A DNA stretch of 64,000 nt from an uncultured Aquimarina sp. (GTDB lineage: Bacteria > Bacteroidota > Bacteroidia > Flavobacteriales > Flavobacteriaceae), in the NCBI GenBank assembly GCA_947503835.1, contig CANNFM010000006.1:1-64000 (forward strand). The letters run 5' to 3'. The notes under the pieces are model-generated. The model was not told the DNA's origin, made no database searches, and was given only the letters and a program-made list of their open reading frames with translations. The position numbers and the translations under genes were made by a program. Positions within the stretch are counted from its first letter, which is position 1. Each line of letters starts with the position of its first letter. Below are positions 34,440 to 43,951 of this stretch, piece by piece.

Positions 34440-35180
34440 CTAAGAGTTTGCTTTTTTTCGATTTAATGTTTTTGAAGTCAGTATATAAAGAGTGAACCCA
34501 GAAAGAATGGTAAAAACTCCAAAGAGAGAAAAGGCACGTAGTACTATAGTATTAAAATTATCACGTTCTTGATAATCCATAGTGTGTAACATCCATAAAA
34601 AATCAAATATCCGCCATTGATTATTCCTTAAAGTTTGCACATTACCATACTCTTTTGATACATATACTGTGGTGTTGGCTGGTTCATCAAAAGTAATAGC
34701 ATATGCAGGAAGTGGACGACCCCGATATTCGTGATGATTTCCAGTCTCGGTTATATATTCAATAGTATTGATTTTTGCGCTTACATTCAATTTGTTTTCG
34801 GCAACATTAATAGCTTCTTCTTTGTTAAGAGGGTTTCTTAACTTTCCGTTTTTCGCATTGATAAGTACGACTTTCTTTTTTCCATCAGACAGAAATTGTA
34901 TGCGATACACTGGTTTTTCTAAGATAGAAGTAAGTTCTAATGAGATTAGAGCATCATTTTCATTAAGTAGACTTGTTAAAAATACTTCTGGAGAAACGTA
35001 TGCAAAATCTCTAGGGATATAGGGAGTTTCATTTTTTAGATGATCCCCCCTAATCTCTTTAATAGTAGTCCAGCTAAAATAAAGCCCTCCAATTGTCCAT
35101 AATAAAAACTGGATTCCCAAAACAACACCAAGATATCGATGCCATTTGCGAGTTAATTGTATTAATTTTCTTCTTTTCAT
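34440..35180 (-). CDS. PepSY-domain membrane protein
   Basis: A 246-residue protein. It has a cytoplasmic basic head, a first TM helix (WHRYLGVVLGIQFLLWTIGGLYF) that fits the PepSY-associated TM signature, a periplasmic PepSY-like region (INVAENKLNVSAKINTIEYITE) and a second TM helix near the C-terminus (AFSLFGVFTILSGFTLYIL). It follows the larger PepSY protein by 13 bp. These pairs often act with TonB receptors in metal or siderophore uptake as inner-membrane reductases. The substrate is not predictable. Confidence 0.85.
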   Translation of the reverse strand: MKRRKLIQLTRKWHRYLGVVLGIQFLLWTIGGLYFSWTTIKEIRGDHLKNETPYIPRDFAYVSPEVFLTSLLNENDALISLELTSILEKPVYRIQFLSDGKKKVVLINAKNGKLRNPLNKEEAINVAENKLNVSAKINTIEYITETGNHHEYRGRPLPAYAITFDEPANTTVYVSKEYGNVQTLRNNQWRIFDFLWMLHTMDYQERDNFNTIVLRAFSLFGVFTILSGFTLYILTSKTLNRKKANS

Positions 35181-35193
35181 TTTACTTTAATCA

Positions 35194-36453
35194 CTAGCTC
35201 GAAATAGCTACTTTTCTCTTCTCTTTTATATTTTTTATGTAATCAAAAATAAGTATCACTAGTAGACTAGCACCAAATAATGGAAACATCATAGCAAGGA
35301 TGCTCATCATAATGATTATGCCATATCCTACTTTAAATGTTGAAGGTACTTTTGGTATTCCCCAACTTCCTTTACGTTTTCTAAGTGTATATGAAATTAA
35401 AGCAGAAATGCTCATTATAGCTAAAACTATTGCAGTAAAGAACATTAACCACCAGTTCCAGGTAGCAAATTCACCTTGGTGAAAAGCCATTACCCACATT
35501 CTCCCTCGCATGAGCACCCCGACATCTTGCCAATCATTGGATAGGATTTGTTTGCCTGTATATTGATCAAAATGAATCTTCTTTTGGGAACCCAGATCTG
35601 TTGGATTAAAATTTGATACACTAAAGACTCCTTTAGGGCCTTTTGGGAGTTGAAGAGTTACGGTGCCAGTAAGATTTAAAGTTTCGGCTACAGCAACCAT
35701 TTGGTCTAATGTTAACGTGTTCTCTTTAGGTTGTGATTGTAATTGCCGACCATCCCAAGTTGTCGGAAAACCAGTATTTGTTACTTTTTGGAGTTCTTTA
35801 AAATTTGATCCAACTACATCCGTCCAAGGAAAACCACCAGCCAGAATAAGAATTAGCAATCCAGAAACCCAAAACCCAGATATAGCATGTATGTCTCTAA
35901 ACAATACTCTTTTGCCTTCACGTATTCTTGGTATAAAAAAACCTTTCAGACTCCAACCTCTAGATGGCCACCAGACATATAAACCTGTAAGAATTAAAAC
36001 GACCATCCAGCTTGCAATTAGCTCTATAATTTTGGTGCCAAATTTTCCCATCAATAGTTCTCCATGGAGTTTTCGGATTTTAAACATATCGGTTTTACTA
36101 CTAACAATCTTCCCTGAAACTTCTCCCGAATACGGATTCACAAATAGGCTGCTTTTTCCACCAAAACGTCCTGAAATAAATTCTGTGGCTTGATTTGCTT
36201 TGGTTGTTAAGACCACTGCATTAGGTTTTTTAACAGCGTTGGTATTGGCAATTTGCCATTGCCGCTGTAGAGAAATTGGAGTTCCTTGTACTACCACTTT
36301 TTTAATGTGTTGTTGTCTTGGTGCCTCATAATCGGCTTTAAAAAGATAGATTGCCCCAGTTATAGATAGTATGAGTATAAATGGAAGGGAGACCAACCCG
36401 GCTATAAAATGCCATTTCCAAAGCCATTTGTTTAATTTTTCGTTTTTTTTCAT
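35194..36453 (-). CDS. PepSY-associated TM protein (iron/metal uptake)
   Basis: Start chosen at the internal ATG 36453 (MKKNEKLNKWLWKWHFIAG); the longer ORF adds eight residues. About 419 residues with the PepSY-TM signature (WHFIAGLVSLPFILILSITGAIYLF), four TM helices and PepSY-like periplasmic parts (for example LHGELLMGKFG, WWPSRGWS). Homologues such as FoxB/PiuB-type proteins are thought to reduce ferric siderophores at the inner membrane. It is 72 bp from the TonB receptor gene and co-directional with it, so the pair likely works in uptake of one chelate. Confidence 0.88.
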   Translation of the reverse strand: MKKNEKLNKWLWKWHFIAGLVSLPFILILSITGAIYLFKADYEAPRQQHIKKVVVQGTPISLQRQWQIANTNAVKKPNAVVLTTKANQATEFISGRFGGKSSLFVNPYSGEVSGKIVSSKTDMFKIRKLHGELLMGKFGTKIIELIASWMVVLILTGLYVWWPSRGWSLKGFFIPRIREGKRVLFRDIHAISGFWVSGLLILILAGGFPWTDVVGSNFKELQKVTNTGFPTTWDGRQLQSQPKENTLTLDQMVAVAETLNLTGTVTLQLPKGPKGVFSVSNFNPTDLGSQKKIHFDQYTGKQILSNDWQDVGVLMRGRMWVMAFHQGEFATWNWWLMFFTAIVLAIMSISALISYTLRKRKGSWGIPKVPSTFKVGYGIIIMMSILAMMFPLFGASLLVILIFDYIKNIKEKRKVAISS

Positions 36454-36525
36454 TTCTTTATTAGAATTAAACCCCACAAGGTGGTAACAGACTTGATTCG
36501 TTATTCTTGTGAGGTTTGTTTTTTA

Positions 36526-38640
36526 TTAGAAATTATATTTTGCCCCAAAGTGAAATGCTATTGGGTTACCTATTGTGAAGCTGTTTTCTCCTCTAAATCG
36601 ATTAAACGAAGCTCTTGCCGCATACAGTTCATCAAAAATATTAAGTGCATGACCCCATACTTCGAAACTTTTAAAGCTTACATTCGCTCTTACATTAAAG
36701 ACATTATGCCCATCATATGTTGCAGTGTCAAAGGTTCCGTCTTCATTATCTATTTGCCCTTCGAAACTAGTGTTGTATTCTCCCACTAACTCATGCTCTG
36801 CAGTAAGGCTGAAACCAAAATTATTTTTGAAATTCTTCTGATAGGTGATTAAGGATGTGCCTAGTAAACTAGGTGCCGTTTCTCTATCTGTATTAGAATA
36901 ATCAACTCCTCGTTCAAAAAACTCTACATAACGATGTTGTGCATAGCTCCCATTGTGAGTTACAGACAATTCTTTAATAGGAAACCAAGTAATACCGTAC
37001 TCTACGCCGTAGGATCTGGTTTTACCAGCATTAGTATTGAAGAAATTATCATCTATATCTCTTAGTGTAATCAATGTATTTTCTCCTTCAAGAACATAGA
37101 CAGCTGCATCTAGCTTTAATTTTGAAGACATCGTAAAATACCCACCCAATTCATAATTATGGTAACGACTAGGTTTAATTCCACGCAATTCATTTCGATT
37201 ACGATATAGTGTAGAAACTTGAGGAGGAGTAAACCCTTGTGAGTAGTTTGTATACACACCTGCCTTTGTAGTAAAATTATAATTGATACCCAGTTTTGGT
37301 GTTAGGTTATTGAAATTATCAATCGAATCATCAACACCTACAGTCCCATTGGCCAGGTTGTCATAATCGTATTCAAAACCATCATAACGTAGTGCTGCAG
37401 TAACTTTTAGTGCATCAATCGGAGAGATTTCATATTGCAAGAATCCGGCATAATTAAAAATATTGGCTTCATAATTAAGAATATAATCCCCTGCATTAAT
37501 TGTAAAATCAAGATTTCTTCCAGTCTCTGGATCCACTATAATATCGATTGTTTCTGCTGCATAATCTTGTGGAGAATAATCTGTTGTACCTCCTATAATC
37601 AAAGAAGAGTTTGCGAAATTAATATCTAGCTTGTGCTGAATTAAACCTACAAAACTCTTGAATTGATTAGAATTAACTTCTCCTGATCCAAAACCGGTTA
37701 ATTGTCCTTGATTTCTAAATTGACGAACTCTATACGATGGGTTTTGATCCATTCTGTTATTTCTAACAATTAGATTGAATGAAGTTTTGTTGCGATCATT
37801 CCATGATTTGTCTAGCGTAGTTCTTGTTCTAAACGAAATAGCTTCTCTTTCTGTAAAGGTTTGATCGCTTTCATAATTTCCGCTGGTATAATCATCTTCG
37901 CTTAATGAACCGCTCATATCAGATCGATAGTCTACAATGTCAAAAACGGTTGTCCATTTTGTGGTTGTATTTATATCATATACGGTTTTAAAGGTAACGG
38001 CAGTTTTTTCATAATCGCTATGTTCTATAGGGCCGTCTTCGCGTTGCACATGATGTCCGCCTAGATAGAAACCAAATTTTTCACTGGTTTGATCCGAAAC
38101 TTCAAATTCATAACGTTTTAATCCCAAATCATTGGCTTGAAAACCAACACTACCACTCAATTTTTCTGAAGGATTTTTGGTAATAAAATTAAAGCTTCCA
38201 CCGATAGATTCGCTACCGTAAATACTGGATGCGGGACCTTTTAATACTTCTATACGACCAAAAGAGGTATCATTCATTTCTAACAATGCATTGTGATTAA
38301 ATACCGAAGTAGGCCTGATCTGTAACCCATCTTCTAGATACAAAAACAAAGCTTTTGTTGAGATAGGGGAGCGCACTGCCATAAAGTGTTGCTCATTACT
38401 AGCAACTCTCGAAGTTGACATAAACACTCCTGGAACTTGGTTGACTAATTGATCTATGCCAAAAGCCTTAGTGTTTTCAATAGTTTTTGCATTAATAGTT
38501 GCAATTGATCCTGGTACTTCAGAACGTTTTTGGATTTCTCTACTTGCAGATGTGACTAGAACTTCTTCTAAGTCAATTGATTCTTGACCATAACTGATCC
38601 AGCTCGTACATAATAATACGAGGATAATGTGTTTTTTCAT
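36526..38640 (-). CDS. TonB-dependent outer membrane receptor
   Basis: Start taken at 38640 (MKKHIILVLLCTSWISYGQ), 704 residues; a longer frame to 38685 lacks a signal peptide at its front. A plug domain begins ESIDLEEVLVTSASREIQKRSEVPGSIATI (TonB-box-like LEEVLVTS), followed by the barrel with LKGPASSIYGSESIGGSFNFITK. It ends with a C-terminal aromatic residue (HFGAKYNF). It has no SusD partner, so it is a siderophore or metal-type receptor rather than a polysaccharide one. Two PepSY proteins lie downstream. Confidence 0.93.
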   Translation of the reverse strand: MKKHIILVLLCTSWISYGQESIDLEEVLVTSASREIQKRSEVPGSIATINAKTIENTKAFGIDQLVNQVPGVFMSTSRVASNEQHFMAVRSPISTKALFLYLEDGLQIRPTSVFNHNALLEMNDTSFGRIEVLKGPASSIYGSESIGGSFNFITKNPSEKLSGSVGFQANDLGLKRYEFEVSDQTSEKFGFYLGGHHVQREDGPIEHSDYEKTAVTFKTVYDINTTTKWTTVFDIVDYRSDMSGSLSEDDYTSGNYESDQTFTEREAISFRTRTTLDKSWNDRNKTSFNLIVRNNRMDQNPSYRVRQFRNQGQLTGFGSGEVNSNQFKSFVGLIQHKLDINFANSSLIIGGTTDYSPQDYAAETIDIIVDPETGRNLDFTINAGDYILNYEANIFNYAGFLQYEISPIDALKVTAALRYDGFEYDYDNLANGTVGVDDSIDNFNNLTPKLGINYNFTTKAGVYTNYSQGFTPPQVSTLYRNRNELRGIKPSRYHNYELGGYFTMSSKLKLDAAVYVLEGENTLITLRDIDDNFFNTNAGKTRSYGVEYGITWFPIKELSVTHNGSYAQHRYVEFFERGVDYSNTDRETAPSLLGTSLITYQKNFKNNFGFSLTAEHELVGEYNTSFEGQIDNEDGTFDTATYDGHNVFNVRANVSFKSFEVWGHALNIFDELYAARASFNRFRGENSFTIGNPIAFHFGAKYNF

Positions 38641-38759
38641 TGGTATTGGTTTATAGGTTTTAAGGAAATAGTGTCTGTGTAACACTATTTAAAAATGTTA
38701 ATAAATGATATCTTCAAATCAGAAATTGACTTGAAAAAATTAATATTATGTATATGGCG

Positions 38760-39143
38760 TTATATGTATTGAGGAGGGCGATCAATGGTGTTAGAAATCT
38801 CGAATACTAGAAGATGATGAGATTTCCAGTTATGTGTTATATCATAGTTGGTGATGATATCGTCTAATTGAAATGTATTTTCCTGAAAAAATAAAGGGAT
38901 GAATGCTTCTGTAATAATAATGATCTCAGAGTTTTCTGATGAAGATTGTTTTTTTGCATTCTTCATTTGTGTCATTAGATAGCACTTCCCGTTACAATTT
39001 AGTCTTGGTCGTTCTTTATTAACACAATATTTTTCTATGATCGTATCAATATTGAGTTGATAATACAAAACAGTACTTATTTCCATAGCCGGGCGTATGG
39101 CAAAAGAGGCAAATAATAATATAGAGAATACAACTCTTATCAA
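38760..39143 (-). CDS. Small Cys-motif protein near the TonB receptor (hypothetical)
   Basis: A 127-residue protein with one N-terminal hydrophobic segment, then YCVNKERPRLNCNGKCYLMTQM with a C-x(9)-C-x(3)-C arrangement, and a C-terminal end PPQYI. I recall related small proteins beside flavobacterial TonB receptor/PepSY clusters; the spaced Cys residues suggest metal binding. It lies about 120 bp upstream of the receptor start on the same strand. The function is not recognised and metal binding is inference. Confidence 0.55.
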   Translation of the reverse strand: MIRVVFSILLFASFAIRPAMEISTVLYYQLNIDTIIEKYCVNKERPRLNCNGKCYLMTQMKNAKKQSSSENSEIIIITEAFIPLFFQENTFQLDDIITNYDITHNWKSHHLLVFEISNTIDRPPQYI

Positions 39144-39322
39144 GTACTATTAATTTTCGTGCAAAACTACTAAATTTGATTATTCTTTTATCCTAAAGAA
39201 TGAATAAGGAGATGTTAAAATATGGACTTATGTATCTATTTCCCAATCGGTTTTTTCCGAAATTTTATAATATGTATTGAAAACGAAGATCATTTTTTTT
39301 GATTTAGAATATGTAGTCAATT

Positions 39323-39775
39323 TTAGAAATGAAACTTCATACCTTCGTGAGAAGCTTTAAAACCTAGTTTTTCATAAAATTGTATAGCTTGTGTACGTTT
39401 TTTGTCTGTGGTAAGTTGTAGCACATGTGCACCTTTTTGTTTTGCGCGTTGTATTACCCATTCAAACATTTTTTGCCCAATACCCTGGCCTCTTTGATCT
39501 TCTCTAATCCTAACGGCTTCAATTTGAGCTCGTATTCCTCCTTGATATGTTAAATACTGAATAAAAGTTAGTTGTAGAGTTCCAATAATTTCTTGATTTT
39601 GATCTTCTACTACCATTAATTCCTGATTGGGATCGGTATTTATGTTTTTGAAAGCTTCAAGATATGGTTTCGGTAATGGGTCTTGATAACTTTCTCTTGC
39701 CATACCCAATTCATCATTGGCGAGCATTTGTATAATAATTGGAACATCATCCCGAGTAGCTTTTCTGAACTTCAT
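39323..39775 (-). CDS. GNAT-family N-acetyltransferase
   Basis: Start taken at 39775 (MKFRKATRDDVPII), 150 residues; the longer frame overlaps the neighbouring gene. GNAT motifs: RKATRDDVPIIIQML, IGTLQLTFIQYL, VRIREDQRGQGIGQKMFEWVI (acetyl-CoA binding) and FYEKLGFKASHEGMKF. It is a single-domain acetyltransferase of unknown substrate; the aminoglycoside or amino-acid type cannot be told apart. Its start lies 14 bp from the upstream ORF. Confidence 0.88.
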   Translation of the reverse strand: MKFRKATRDDVPIIIQMLANDELGMARESYQDPLPKPYLEAFKNINTDPNQELMVVEDQNQEIIGTLQLTFIQYLTYQGGIRAQIEAVRIREDQRGQGIGQKMFEWVIQRAKQKGAHVLQLTTDKKRTQAIQFYEKLGFKASHEGMKFHF

Positions 39776-39788
39776 ATACATTTTGATG

Positions 39789-40199
39789 TTAAAAAGGTAG
39801 TAAATCTGGTTCGATATATTGTTTTTGTGCTTTTTCAGAATTGAAAATATCAATACTATAATGATATCCCAGTAATTCTTTAAAGTTATATTTAAGCCTA
39901 GGAAACTCGTTAATAAAATCCTGAAAACTGGTTGACCTTGATTTTTGCATAAAATGATGTACTGTTTTTATAGCCGCAATAGTAATAGTTTTATTGAATT
40001 TATCAGGATCACCATGTTTAGTAGCAAATTTTAGGATCTGATTTGGAATCGATATACAAGCAGTATTCACGTCATATTCGTTAATGTTAACCCAGGCCAG
40101 GCGTAAATGGGCTTCATGAGTAAAAAGAGTAGGAGTTAAAGTGCAGTTTGCAAATTGTTTTAGAAATTTTGAATCGGTGAGTTTTCTATGTTCTTCCAT
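39789..40199 (-). CDS. Conserved hypothetical protein
   Basis: A 136-residue soluble protein without a signal or TM segment. Features: FANCTLTPTLFTHEAHLRLAWVNIN near the start, KFNKTITIAAIKTVHHFM in the middle, and FKELLGYHYSIDIFNSEKAQKQYIEPDLLPF at the end. I recall homologues of similar length in several phyla but no named function. The C-terminal LLPF ends five codons before the start of the GNAT gene. Probably in one unit with the GNAT and the hotdog-fold gene. Confidence 0.55.
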   Translation of the reverse strand: MEEHRKLTDSKFLKQFANCTLTPTLFTHEAHLRLAWVNINEYDVNTACISIPNQILKFATKHGDPDKFNKTITIAAIKTVHHFMQKSRSTSFQDFINEFPRLKYNFKELLGYHYSIDIFNSEKAQKQYIEPDLLPF

Positions 40200-40205
40200 T
40201 TCAAA

Positions 40206-40655
40206 TCATTTTTTATCAGGACTATTTTTTAGCTCAATTAATGTTAATTGTGCCACTGCACATAATTTTTCTTGTCCATTTTTAATGATGCATACATCAG
40301 ATTTACAAATGGTTAATGTTCTTCCGTTTTTTATAACATTAGATTTTCCGATAAGTAATTCTCCATCACCGGGTGCGATTAGATTAATTTTAAACTCTAC
40401 GGTGAGTACAGATGAATTTTCTTCCATTAATGAAAAACCGGCATATCCAGCTGTATTGTCTGCTATTGTACTTATAACACCCGCATGAAAAAAGCCATGT
40501 TGCTGTGTTAAATTAGAATCATAAGGAACCTGAATTTCACAATAACCAGGTTGAACATCTACTAACTCTGCTTTAATCAATTTCATGAATTGCTGACGTT
40601 CAAAACTTTCTTCTACTTTTTTCTTGTAGTTGGCTGATTTTGGTTCAAATTTCAT
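40206..40655 (-). CDS. PaaI-type hotdog-fold thioesterase
   Basis: A 149-residue protein of the hotdog fold: FMKLIKAELVDVQPGYCEIQVPYDSNLTQQHGFFHAGVISTIADNTAGYAGFSLM (catalytic-type HGG replaced by HAG region), then TVEFKINLIAPGDGELLIGKSNVIKNGRTL. Acyl-CoA thioesterases of this type cut aromatic or other acyl-CoA esters. It starts 4 bases inside the end of the TRIC-type gene (overlap), so both are probably in one operon. Confidence 0.85.
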   Translation of the reverse strand: MKFEPKSANYKKKVEESFERQQFMKLIKAELVDVQPGYCEIQVPYDSNLTQQHGFFHAGVISTIADNTAGYAGFSLMEENSSVLTVEFKINLIAPGDGELLIGKSNVIKNGRTLTICKSDVCIIKNGQEKLCAVAQLTLIELKNSPDKK

Positions 40656-41275
40656 TTAATAACTTGATTTTTGACAAAGAATGATGGTAGTGATACCTTG
40701 TATTTTACTACAAGTAATCTAATGATAATAATAAAAAGGGTAGTAGAGAAGTATATTATGTTTTGATTAACACTAAAAGAATGTAATATCATAAAGCAAA
40801 TGCCACCAGCTATAGATGCTGTAGCGTAAATCTCTTTCCTAAAAATTATGGGAATCTCATTACATAAAATATCTCGTACTACTCCTCCAAAACACCCTGT
40901 CATCGCTCCTAAGGCAACACAAACTATGGGCTCTAAATTAGCTTGAATACCAGTTTCTACTCCAATGATTGTAAAAATACCTAAACCGATAGTATCAAAT
41001 AAGAAAAGAGATTTTTTAAGGTAATTTATTCTATTTCTGAAGATAATTGATAGGATCGTAACTCCGCTAATTAGATATAAATTTGTGGTGTTTTGCATCC
41101 AAGAAACGGGTGTACTTCCTATTAATATATCTCGTATTGTTCCTCCACCAATTGCTGTGACGAATGCAATGATAAAAATTCCAAAAAGATCAAGTCTTCG
41201 TTTCATTGCGCTCAATGCTCCTGAAATTGCAAAGGCCGTTGTTCCTAAAATATCTAATGTGTCAAAAAATGTCAT
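40652..41275 (-). CDS. UPF0126/TRIC-type membrane protein (YicG-like)
   Basis: A 207-residue membrane protein of two repeated UPF0126 domains, each of three helices: FDTLDILGTTAFAISGALSAMKRRLDLFGIFIIAFVTAIGGGTIRD, and FDTIGLGIFTIIGVETGIQANLEPIVCVALGAMTGCFGGVVRD. The two GGG/GGVVRD(I/L)L sites are characteristic. Homologues form trimeric potassium-type cation channels; a role in glycine uptake has also been discussed. The substrate is uncertain. Confidence 0.88.
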   Translation of the reverse strand: MTFFDTLDILGTTAFAISGALSAMKRRLDLFGIFIIAFVTAIGGGTIRDILIGSTPVSWMQNTTNLYLISGVTILSIIFRNRINYLKKSLFLFDTIGLGIFTIIGVETGIQANLEPIVCVALGAMTGCFGGVVRDILCNEIPIIFRKEIYATASIAGGICFMILHSFSVNQNIIYFSTTLFIIIIRLLVVKYKVSLPSFFVKNQVIK

Positions 41276-41336
41276 AATTGTATAGAAAAAAGATGAGTTC
41301 AGTGCGTTTTAATGTTTTGTTATCAGGTTTTTAGCG

Positions 41337-41714
41337 TTAATACATTTTATTAGGATTCGCTGAATCTTTAGGAATCTGCTGAATTGAATCCCAGTGTTCA
41401 CATATTTTTCCATCTTCATCAAACCTAAAAAAGTCCATTGTAACATATTCATCATTTCCAGGCCATATTTGATGTGTATGAAGTGCTACTAAATTTCCTT
41501 CGGCAATAGATCTAACAAATTCAATTGATTTATCAGGATATTCTTTTTGCATTCTTTCAAAATAATCGATAAACCCCTTTGTTCCATCGGCAACATCAGG
41601 ATTATGCTGAATATATTCTTTACCAACAAATTGCTTTATAGCATCTTTAGGATTTCCTTCATAAGCAGTTTTGTAAAATGCGATTGCATTTTTCTTATTT
41701 TCTTTTAAATTCAT
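41337..41714 (-). CDS. SnoaL-like polyketide-cyclase-type protein
   Basis: Start chosen at 41714 (MNLKENKKNAIAFYKTAYEG), 125 residues; seven extra residues precede it in the frame. It has the SnoaL fold: KEYIQHNPDVADGTKGFIDYFERMQKEYP, then VALHTHQIWPGNDEYVTMDFFRFDEDGKICEHWDSIQQIP. The conserved IQHNP and EHWD motifs mark the SnoaL2/ketosteroid isomerase-like family, usually small-molecule binding or isomerising. Substrate unknown. Confidence 0.85.
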   Translation of the reverse strand: MNLKENKKNAIAFYKTAYEGNPKDAIKQFVGKEYIQHNPDVADGTKGFIDYFERMQKEYPDKSIEFVRSIAEGNLVALHTHQIWPGNDEYVTMDFFRFDEDGKICEHWDSIQQIPKDSANPNKMY

Positions 41715-41887
41715 ATACCACAGCTTTAGTTGCAAATGATTTTTATATAGATGTAAATGTACTAGTATTGAGTTGTAAGAAAAAATTCAATAATTGAAGT
41801 TTATGGGATAATAACAATTCTTAATAACTTTAATGTAAGGTTTATCGTCAAATTGCTACTTTTACATCAGATAAAAACGAAATGACT

Positions 41888-42856
41888 ATGTCTGACACAA
41901 TAGAAAGAATTAAATGCCTTATTATAGGCTCAGGACCAGCAGGATATACTGCGGCAATATATGCGGCTAGAGCTGATCTTAAACCCGTTATGTATACAGG
42001 TATGGAGCCCGGAGGGCAATTGACAACTACAACCGAGGTAGATAATTTCCCCGGTTACCCGGAAGGAATAGATGGACCAACAATGATGGTACAGTTACAA
42101 CAACAAGCAGAACGTTTTGGTACAGAAGTACGTATCGGAATGGCAACAGCAGTTGATTTTAGTACCGAAGTAGGAGGGATTCATAAAATTACTATTGATG
42201 GTACAACACAGATCGAAGCTGAATCTGTAATCATTTCTACCGGAGCAACAGCTAAATATTTAGGAATACCTAGTGAGCAAAAATTACGAGGTGGTGGAGT
42301 ATCTGCATGTGCTGTTTGTGATGGGTTTTTCTATAAAAACCAGGATGTAGCTATAGTAGGGGCAGGGGATACTGCTGCAGAAGAAGCTACATATTTAGCA
42401 AACATCTGTTCTAGTGTTACAATGTTAGTGCGTAAAGATTATATGAGAGCTTCTAAAGCAATGCAACATCGAGTAGAAAATACACCTAACCTTAAAGTAG
42501 TATATAATACAGAGGTTGATGAAGTATTGGGAGATCAAGTAGTAGAAGGTCTTCGAATGGTTAATAATCAAACTGGAGAGAAATCTGAAATCGAAATTAC
42601 AGGATTGTTTATTGCAATTGGCCATAAACCTAATACAGATATCTTTAAAGGTCAGGTTGATATGGATGATACCGGATATATCATTACCGAAGGTAAGTCT
42701 ACAAAAACTAATATACCTGGTGTATTTGCCTCTGGAGATGTACAGGATAAAGAATACAGACAAGCAGTTACTGCTGCAGGAACAGGTTGTATGGCTGCAC
42801 TAGATGCAGAGCGCTATCTGGCAACTGTAGAAACTAGTGAAGAGGTTTCTGCTTAA
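41888..42856 (+). CDS. trxB: Thioredoxin-disulfide reductase
   Basis: 322 residues from ATG 41888 (MSDTIERIKCLIIGSGPAGYTAAIYAARA); an ATG two codons upstream (41882) is equally possible. FAD motif GSGPAGYTAA, the redox centre SACAVCDG (CxxC) near residue 134, the NADPH motif GAGDTAAEEATYLANI and the C-terminal GVFASGDVQDKEYRQAVTAAGTG are all present. It transfers electrons from NADPH to thioredoxin in the cytoplasm. It is monocistronic and ends in a strong terminator. Confidence 0.97.
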   Translation: MSDTIERIKCLIIGSGPAGYTAAIYAARADLKPVMYTGMEPGGQLTTTTEVDNFPGYPEGIDGPTMMVQLQQQAERFGTEVRIGMATAVDFSTEVGGIHKITIDGTTQIEAESVIISTGATAKYLGIPSEQKLRGGGVSACAVCDGFFYKNQDVAIVGAGDTAAEEATYLANICSSVTMLVRKDYMRASKAMQHRVENTPNLKVVYNTEVDEVLGDQVVEGLRMVNNQTGEKSEIEITGLFIAIGHKPNTDIFKGQVDMDDTGYIITEGKSTKTNIPGVFASGDVQDKEYRQAVTAAGTGCMAALDAERYLATVETSEEVSA

Positions 42857-42873
42857 TACATAGAATAAGAATA

Positions 42874-42910
42874 AAAAAGTGCCTTAATTATAATAATTAA
42901 GGCACTTTTT
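42874..42910. terminator. Strong bidirectional terminator
   Basis: A 17-bp perfect stem (AAAAAGTGCCTTAATTA with its complement at 42894-42910) and a 3-nt loop between convergent trxB and a DUF2807 gene. Confidence 0.95.
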
Positions 42911-42912
42911 TA

Positions 42913-43773
42913 TTAATTTAATCTTAACCTGCTCGGAACGTAATCTATATTTTTCTTAAATAAAGTTGCCTCATTAGAAAAGGTATTGATATGGATTTTA
43001 GGTTCACCGAGTAGAAATATCTCTGTATTATCTCTGGCTTCAATTATTATTTCTTCATTGACTAGTACATAACAGTCACTCGAACCTTCGGCGACTATAG
43101 ACATCTTTTTTGAACTTAATTTTTCGCCATAAAAGTCGGTTTCGTTATCCGCTCGTAATAACATAGATTGTACTTCTCCCGAGAGTTCTGAAGATGCTTT
43201 TTGATATAAATCTACTTTAAGACTATCTGCAGTCACTATTCCTTTTATCTCTGAGTTTTCATTTATCTGATAAATAACTTCTTTAGCAGTACTATGCAAT
43301 TCTACATTGGCCTTACCATTGGAGACGCAGCTTAGTTTATTAGTGTCTGAGGTTAAAAAGACTTCGGCATTGTCATTTACTTCTACTGTAAATTGACTAG
43401 AAGTTACAGGAGACAACGATTTTACATTTACTTTGTTATGTAGTACAATTTTCTTTAGTTCTGAAGCATAAAAAACTTCAATGTTTAAAGCTTTAGCCCG
43501 TCGCAAGTCTTTGTCAGATTTTATGGTTAAGACACTATCAATAATCTCAAAGGCGATAAGCTCTTGTAGATTACTGTCTGCTTCAATCTTTAGCATATTA
43601 TCACTGCTTTCATCGAGTGTTACTTCAAAATTTTCATATACTTCTATGGTATGAAAACTTTCTAAGTTATGCTCTTCGGTACTCACTATTTTATTGCCTT
43701 TAACTTTTTCTCTTTGTCCATAAACACTTCCCAATAAAAGAAATGAAAATAATAATAACAGAGGTGTTCTCAT
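42913..43773 (-). CDS. Head-GIN (DUF2807) domain protein
   Basis: A 286-residue exported protein (signal peptide LLLLFSFLLLGSVYGQ). It has the DUF2807 head-GIN plan: EEHNLESFHTIEVYENFEVTLDESSDNMLKIEADSNLQELI, then short parallel-beta repeats through ~240. Domain family function is poorly known; members are putative beta-helix auto-transporter-adhesin-like proteins in Bacteroidota. It follows a second DUF2807 gene in the same direction and a PspC gene, so it belongs to an envelope-stress cluster. Confidence 0.85.
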   Translation of the reverse strand: MRTPLLLLFSFLLLGSVYGQREKVKGNKIVSTEEHNLESFHTIEVYENFEVTLDESSDNMLKIEADSNLQELIAFEIIDSVLTIKSDKDLRRAKALNIEVFYASELKKIVLHNKVNVKSLSPVTSSQFTVEVNDNAEVFLTSDTNKLSCVSNGKANVELHSTAKEVIYQINENSEIKGIVTADSLKVDLYQKASSELSGEVQSMLLRADNETDFYGEKLSSKKMSIVAEGSSDCYVLVNEEIIIEARDNTEIFLLGEPKIHINTFSNEATLFKKNIDYVPSRLRLN

Positions 43774-43951
43774 ATTTGCGTGAAATTTATATTAATAACA
43801 GATTTTTTTTTGTTTAAGTATAGTGATTAACGAAAGTTGTTTACAAATATAAATAGACTTCAGAACAAAAGAGAAATTACATAAAATGATTAATAAGAAA
43901 AAAAGCCTCTTTTTACAGAAGCTTTAGTTTTGATTGGTTAGAATGTTGTTT

